Assembly (NCBI RefSeq): GCF_030149515.1
Contig: NZ_JASBRI010000004.1
Location: 28,722-92,721, forward strand
Length of the DNA stretch: 64,000 nucleotides
Direction of reading: 5' to 3'
From: Maricaulis sp.
Lineage (GTDB): Bacteria > Pseudomonadota > Alphaproteobacteria > Caulobacterales > Maricaulaceae
Positions within the stretch are counted from its first letter, which is position 1. The number at the start of each line of letters is the position of its first letter. A program made the translations under genes and the position numbers. The notes under the pieces were generated by a model. It made no database searches, was not told the origin of the DNA, and saw only the letters and a program-made list of their open reading frames with translations. Below, piece by piece: positions 61,367 through 64,000 of the stretch.

Positions 61367-63754
61367 TTAGAACCCTGTTCTTGTACTGAACCGGAAGAAC
61401 TCGGCTCGGTCGTAATCCTCGCGGATGAACGCTTCCGCGAAGTCGAACCGGACCGGTCCGAACGGCGAATCCCAGAAAATGCTCAGGCCGGCGGAGGCGC
61501 GCAGCGCCATTTCGTCGACCGTGAACGCTTCACCTGCCGCGCCTTCCTCGATCTGATCGCCGGAATCGAGCAACCCGAGGGTACCGAACTCCGTGAACAG
61601 ACTGCCCCGCACACCGTACTGTTCAGGCAGGCCGAGCGGGAAGGACACTTCGAACGCCCCGATTGCATACAGGCGGCCACCCAGGGCATCGCCCCGCCTC
61701 AGCTCGCCGGTATCCTCGTCACGGCTGACGATACGCGGCCCGATACCGGCCACTTCGAAACCGCGGAACGAGTTGCCGCCCTTGAAGAAGCGGTCGTTGA
61801 TGCGCACCGTATCACCTCCCCACGGAAGGACGAAACCGCCATCCATGGTGAAGCTGGCCACGACTTCATTGTTGAAAATCCCCGGCAGGACCGGCTTGAA
61901 GAAGGCCCCCGTGATTTCCGACCGGACATAGCGCACATCGCCGCCAATACCCGCAAAACCCTGCGAGAACTGCAGCCGGTAGCCATTGCTCGGCTCTATC
62001 GGATCGTTCAGGCGGGACCAGTTCAGCGTATAGGTCAGAACCGAAGTTGTGCGGTCGCCCGCCTGGTTCAGCAAAGCCTGGGATGCGGACCGGAAGACCA
62101 GAACATTGTCATTCCGGATCGTGTAGCCCAGCTGCAGATTGGTGGATGCCGTCACCGGAAAGCCCAGACGCAAGCTGGCGCCGGTCGACTCGGTCTGGAA
62201 GGAGGCTTCCGAGAGGAAGTCGGAATTGACGCGGAAAAGATCGAAGCCGGCCGCCAGATTGCGATCGAGGAAGCGCGGCTCTGTAAAGCGGATATCGATC
62301 GACTCCCGGTTCGAACTGGCCGAGATTCGGAAGCGCAGGAATTGGCCCCGCCCCCGCAGATTGCGCTCGGAAATGGACAGGTCGACCAGGAAGGCATCGG
62401 TTGAAGAGAAGCCCGCTCCGAAGGCAAGTTCGCCGGTCGGTTGCTCGGTCACCTGAACATTGACACGGGCGCGGTCGGGCGCGGAACCAGGGGTCTCCCC
62501 AATCTCGACTTCCTCGAAGAAGCCGAGCCGGCGCACATTGTTGCGCGAACGGTCGATCAGCACCTGGTTGAAGGCATCCCCCTCGACGATATCGAGTTCG
62601 CGGCGGATCACGCGATCCAGCGTCCGCGTATTGCCGGCAATATCGATCCGCTCGATGTAGACCCGCGGGCCCTCGTCGATGACGAATTCGATGTCGACCG
62701 TATTGTCTTCGCGGTTCCGGGTCGTGCGCGGACTGATGTTCACGAAGGCATAACCCGATGCCCCGGCAGCGAAGGTCAGCGTGTCGATCCCGTCTTCAAC
62801 CAGCTGCCCCTGGAACAGGTCGCCCGCCCGCATCGGCAGCATCATCGCCAGATACTCTTCGTTGAGATCAGCGATTTCAGTCGAGACCGTCACCTCACCG
62901 AAATTGAAAACTTCCCCCTCATCGACCGTGATGGTGATGTAGAAGCTTTCCTGGTCCGGTGTGAGTTCGGCGACGGCAGAGAGGACACGGAAGTTCGCAT
63001 AGCCTTGGTTCATATAGAATTGCCGCAACAATTCCTGATCGTATTCAAGGCGGTCGGGGTCGTAATTGTCGTTGGATGAAAAGAAACGCCACCAGCGCGA
63101 TTCCCGCGTCACCAGCTCGCGGCGAAGCCGGCGGTCGGAGAAGCTGTCATTGCCGATGAAGTTGATCCGGCGCACGCCCGTCACCGGGCCCTCGGAGATC
63201 TCGAAAATCAGGTCGACACGGTTTTGCGGCTGCTCGACAATCTTCGGCGTCACCGAAGCTGCAAAACGGCCCGAACGGCGATAGACCTCGATAATGCGTT
63301 GAACATCGGACTGCACCCGGGCACGGGTGAAGATAGCGCGAGGCTGGGCCTGGATCTCATCGGTGATCTTGTCGTCATCAATGGCGCGATTGCCTTCCAG
63401 GATCACCCGGTTGATGATCGGGTTTTCCTGCACCCGCACGACCACTTGAGCACCGCGATCCTCGATCTGCACGTCGGAGAACAGGCCGGTCGCCATCAGG
63501 GTCTGGATCGACAGGTTCACCAGGCGCGTATCATAGACTTGGCCGGGCTGGATCAGCAGGTAGGAAATCACCGTGTCCGCTTCGACACGCTGATTGCCCT
63601 CAACCAGAATCTGCCGGATCGCCGGTTGGGCCGGCGCCTCCTGGGTCACGGCCTCCGCGGGCGCGTCCTGCACACCGGATTGCTGGGCCGACGCTATGGT
63701 CGACAGGCTCACAGTCATCAGGGCTGCGAAGAGCGCACGCAGAACACTTGCCAT
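61367..63754 (-). CDS. bamA: Outer-membrane protein assembly factor BamA
   Basis: 795 residues. Signal peptide (MASVLRALFAALMTVSLSTIASA), then five POTRA domains (first at IRQILVEGNQRVEADTV) and a C-terminal 16-strand barrel with the conserved FFKGGNSFRGFEVAGIGPR loop of Omp85 proteins. It ends with phenylalanine (RTGF), the usual outer-membrane barrel signal. It inserts beta-barrel proteins into the outer membrane. It lies between rseP and skp. Confidence 0.96.
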   Translation of the reverse strand: MASVLRALFAALMTVSLSTIASAQQSGVQDAPAEAVTQEAPAQPAIRQILVEGNQRVEADTVISYLLIQPGQVYDTRLVNLSIQTLMATGLFSDVQIEDRGAQVVVRVQENPIINRVILEGNRAIDDDKITDEIQAQPRAIFTRARVQSDVQRIIEVYRRSGRFAASVTPKIVEQPQNRVDLIFEISEGPVTGVRRINFIGNDSFSDRRLRRELVTRESRWWRFFSSNDNYDPDRLEYDQELLRQFYMNQGYANFRVLSAVAELTPDQESFYITITVDEGEVFNFGEVTVSTEIADLNEEYLAMMLPMRAGDLFQGQLVEDGIDTLTFAAGASGYAFVNISPRTTRNREDNTVDIEFVIDEGPRVYIERIDIAGNTRTLDRVIRRELDIVEGDAFNQVLIDRSRNNVRRLGFFEEVEIGETPGSAPDRARVNVQVTEQPTGELAFGAGFSSTDAFLVDLSISERNLRGRGQFLRFRISASSNRESIDIRFTEPRFLDRNLAAGFDLFRVNSDFLSEASFQTESTGASLRLGFPVTASTNLQLGYTIRNDNVLVFRSASQALLNQAGDRTTSVLTYTLNWSRLNDPIEPSNGYRLQFSQGFAGIGGDVRYVRSEITGAFFKPVLPGIFNNEVVASFTMDGGFVLPWGGDTVRINDRFFKGGNSFRGFEVAGIGPRIVSRDEDTGELRRGDALGGRLYAIGAFEVSFPLGLPEQYGVRGSLFTEFGTLGLLDSGDQIEEGAAGEAFTVDEMALRASAGLSIFWDSPFGPVRFDFAEAFIREDYDRAEFFRFSTRTGF

Positions 63755-63781
63755 GGAAAGATCGCCGCTTGCTGGGCCCGG

Positions 63782-64000
63782 TCAGAAAATCTGCCCGAGC
63801 AGGTAATTCAAGTCATTCCAAGTCGCTACAAGCATCATACCGAGCACAAGTGCAAGTCCCACCCGGAATCCGATGGCCTGCGCTTTCATGCTCAGCGGAC
63901 GCCGGGCAACCGCCTCATAGGCGTAATACACCAGATGGCCGCCGTCGAGGATGGGGATCGGTAGAAGATTCACCAAACCCAGTCCAACCGACAGGAAGCC
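63782..64000 (-). CDS. rseP: RseP-type site-2 metalloprotease, C-terminal part (cut by window end)
   Basis: Only about 72 C-terminal codons are visible; the start lies beyond position 64000. LVNLLPIPILDGGHLVYYAYEAV contains the third metal-ligand motif (LDG) of the S2P family, followed by the last membrane span (GLALVLGMMLVATWND). RseP cleaves anti-sigma factors inside the membrane during envelope stress. The position just upstream of bamA is conserved. Confidence 0.9.
   Translation of the reverse strand, partial: GFLSVGLGLVNLLPIPILDGGHLVYYAYEAVARRPLSMKAQAIGFRVGLALVLGMMLVATWNDLNYLLGQIF

Overview
The window is a GC-rich stretch of chromosome from an alphaproteobacterium, most plausibly a stalked or budding marine type near Maricaulis/Hyphomonas (Maricaulales, Hyphomonadales or Caulobacterales). 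Five things support this: the gene order trpE-trpG-trpD-trpC-lexA-comEC-gltX-gltA-lpxB; the order eno-ftsB-pdhA-pdhB-pdhC-lpd with a lipoyl domain on the E1 beta subunit; an NDUFS4-type complex I protein; a GAAC-N7-GAAC LexA box; and a perfect CtrA-type box (TTAA-N7-TTAA). The genus is inference. I saw no prophage, insertion sequence, CRISPR array or rRNA. Apart from one nonsense codon in gltX, every housekeeping gene reads through.

Layout. 0-7.8 kb: a DUF3089 hydrolase-like membrane protein, kdsA, a photolyase, a DUF6134 protein and a compact sulfur operon (cysK-sseA-metC) followed by a 56-residue membrane peptide. 7.9-10.8 kb: tRNA-Arg, tRNA-Pro and tRNA-Glu between a complex I accessory gene, a DUF192 protein, a double cold-shock protein and a QueD-like enzyme. 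10.9-19.8 kb: recJ, glpX, a lipoprotein, PHA synthase, a SET-domain protein, a DUF6702 protein and a large M1 peptidase. 19.8-24.7 kb: three exported bactofilin-like repeat proteins around an AMP-forming acyl ligase, with a twin palindromic operator in the divergent promoter region. 24.7-36.4 kb: the pyruvate dehydrogenase genes, with two GFA-type zinc proteins and an NTF2-like protein between the subunits, then ftsB, eno and rpmF. 36.5-43.2 kb: a head-GIN adhesin-like protein, a PLP decarboxylase, a composite palindromic repeat, pyrG, secG, a pseudo-receiver protein and tpiA. 43.4-56.5 kb: a PpiD-like chaperone, the trp genes, lexA, comEC, gltX (broken) and gltA. 56.5-64.0 kb: the outer-membrane biogenesis operon rseP-bamA-skp-lpxD-fabZ-lpxA-lpxI-lpxB, cut by the window end inside rseP.

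How the genes work together. Three envelope themes recur: lipid A synthesis and beta-barrel assembly, KDO synthesis (kdsA), and an unusual group of secreted beta-helix repeat proteins and lipoproteins. Central carbon genes (eno, tpiA, glpX, PDH, gltA) are spread through the window. The main points of interest are the bactofilin-like lipoprotein set with its operator, the nonsense codon in gltX, the degenerate receiver protein, the GFA proteins inside the pdh cluster, and the CtrA box at the polysaccharide deacetylase. Positions and motifs were read by eye from the sequence; family names come from recognition and not from a database search.
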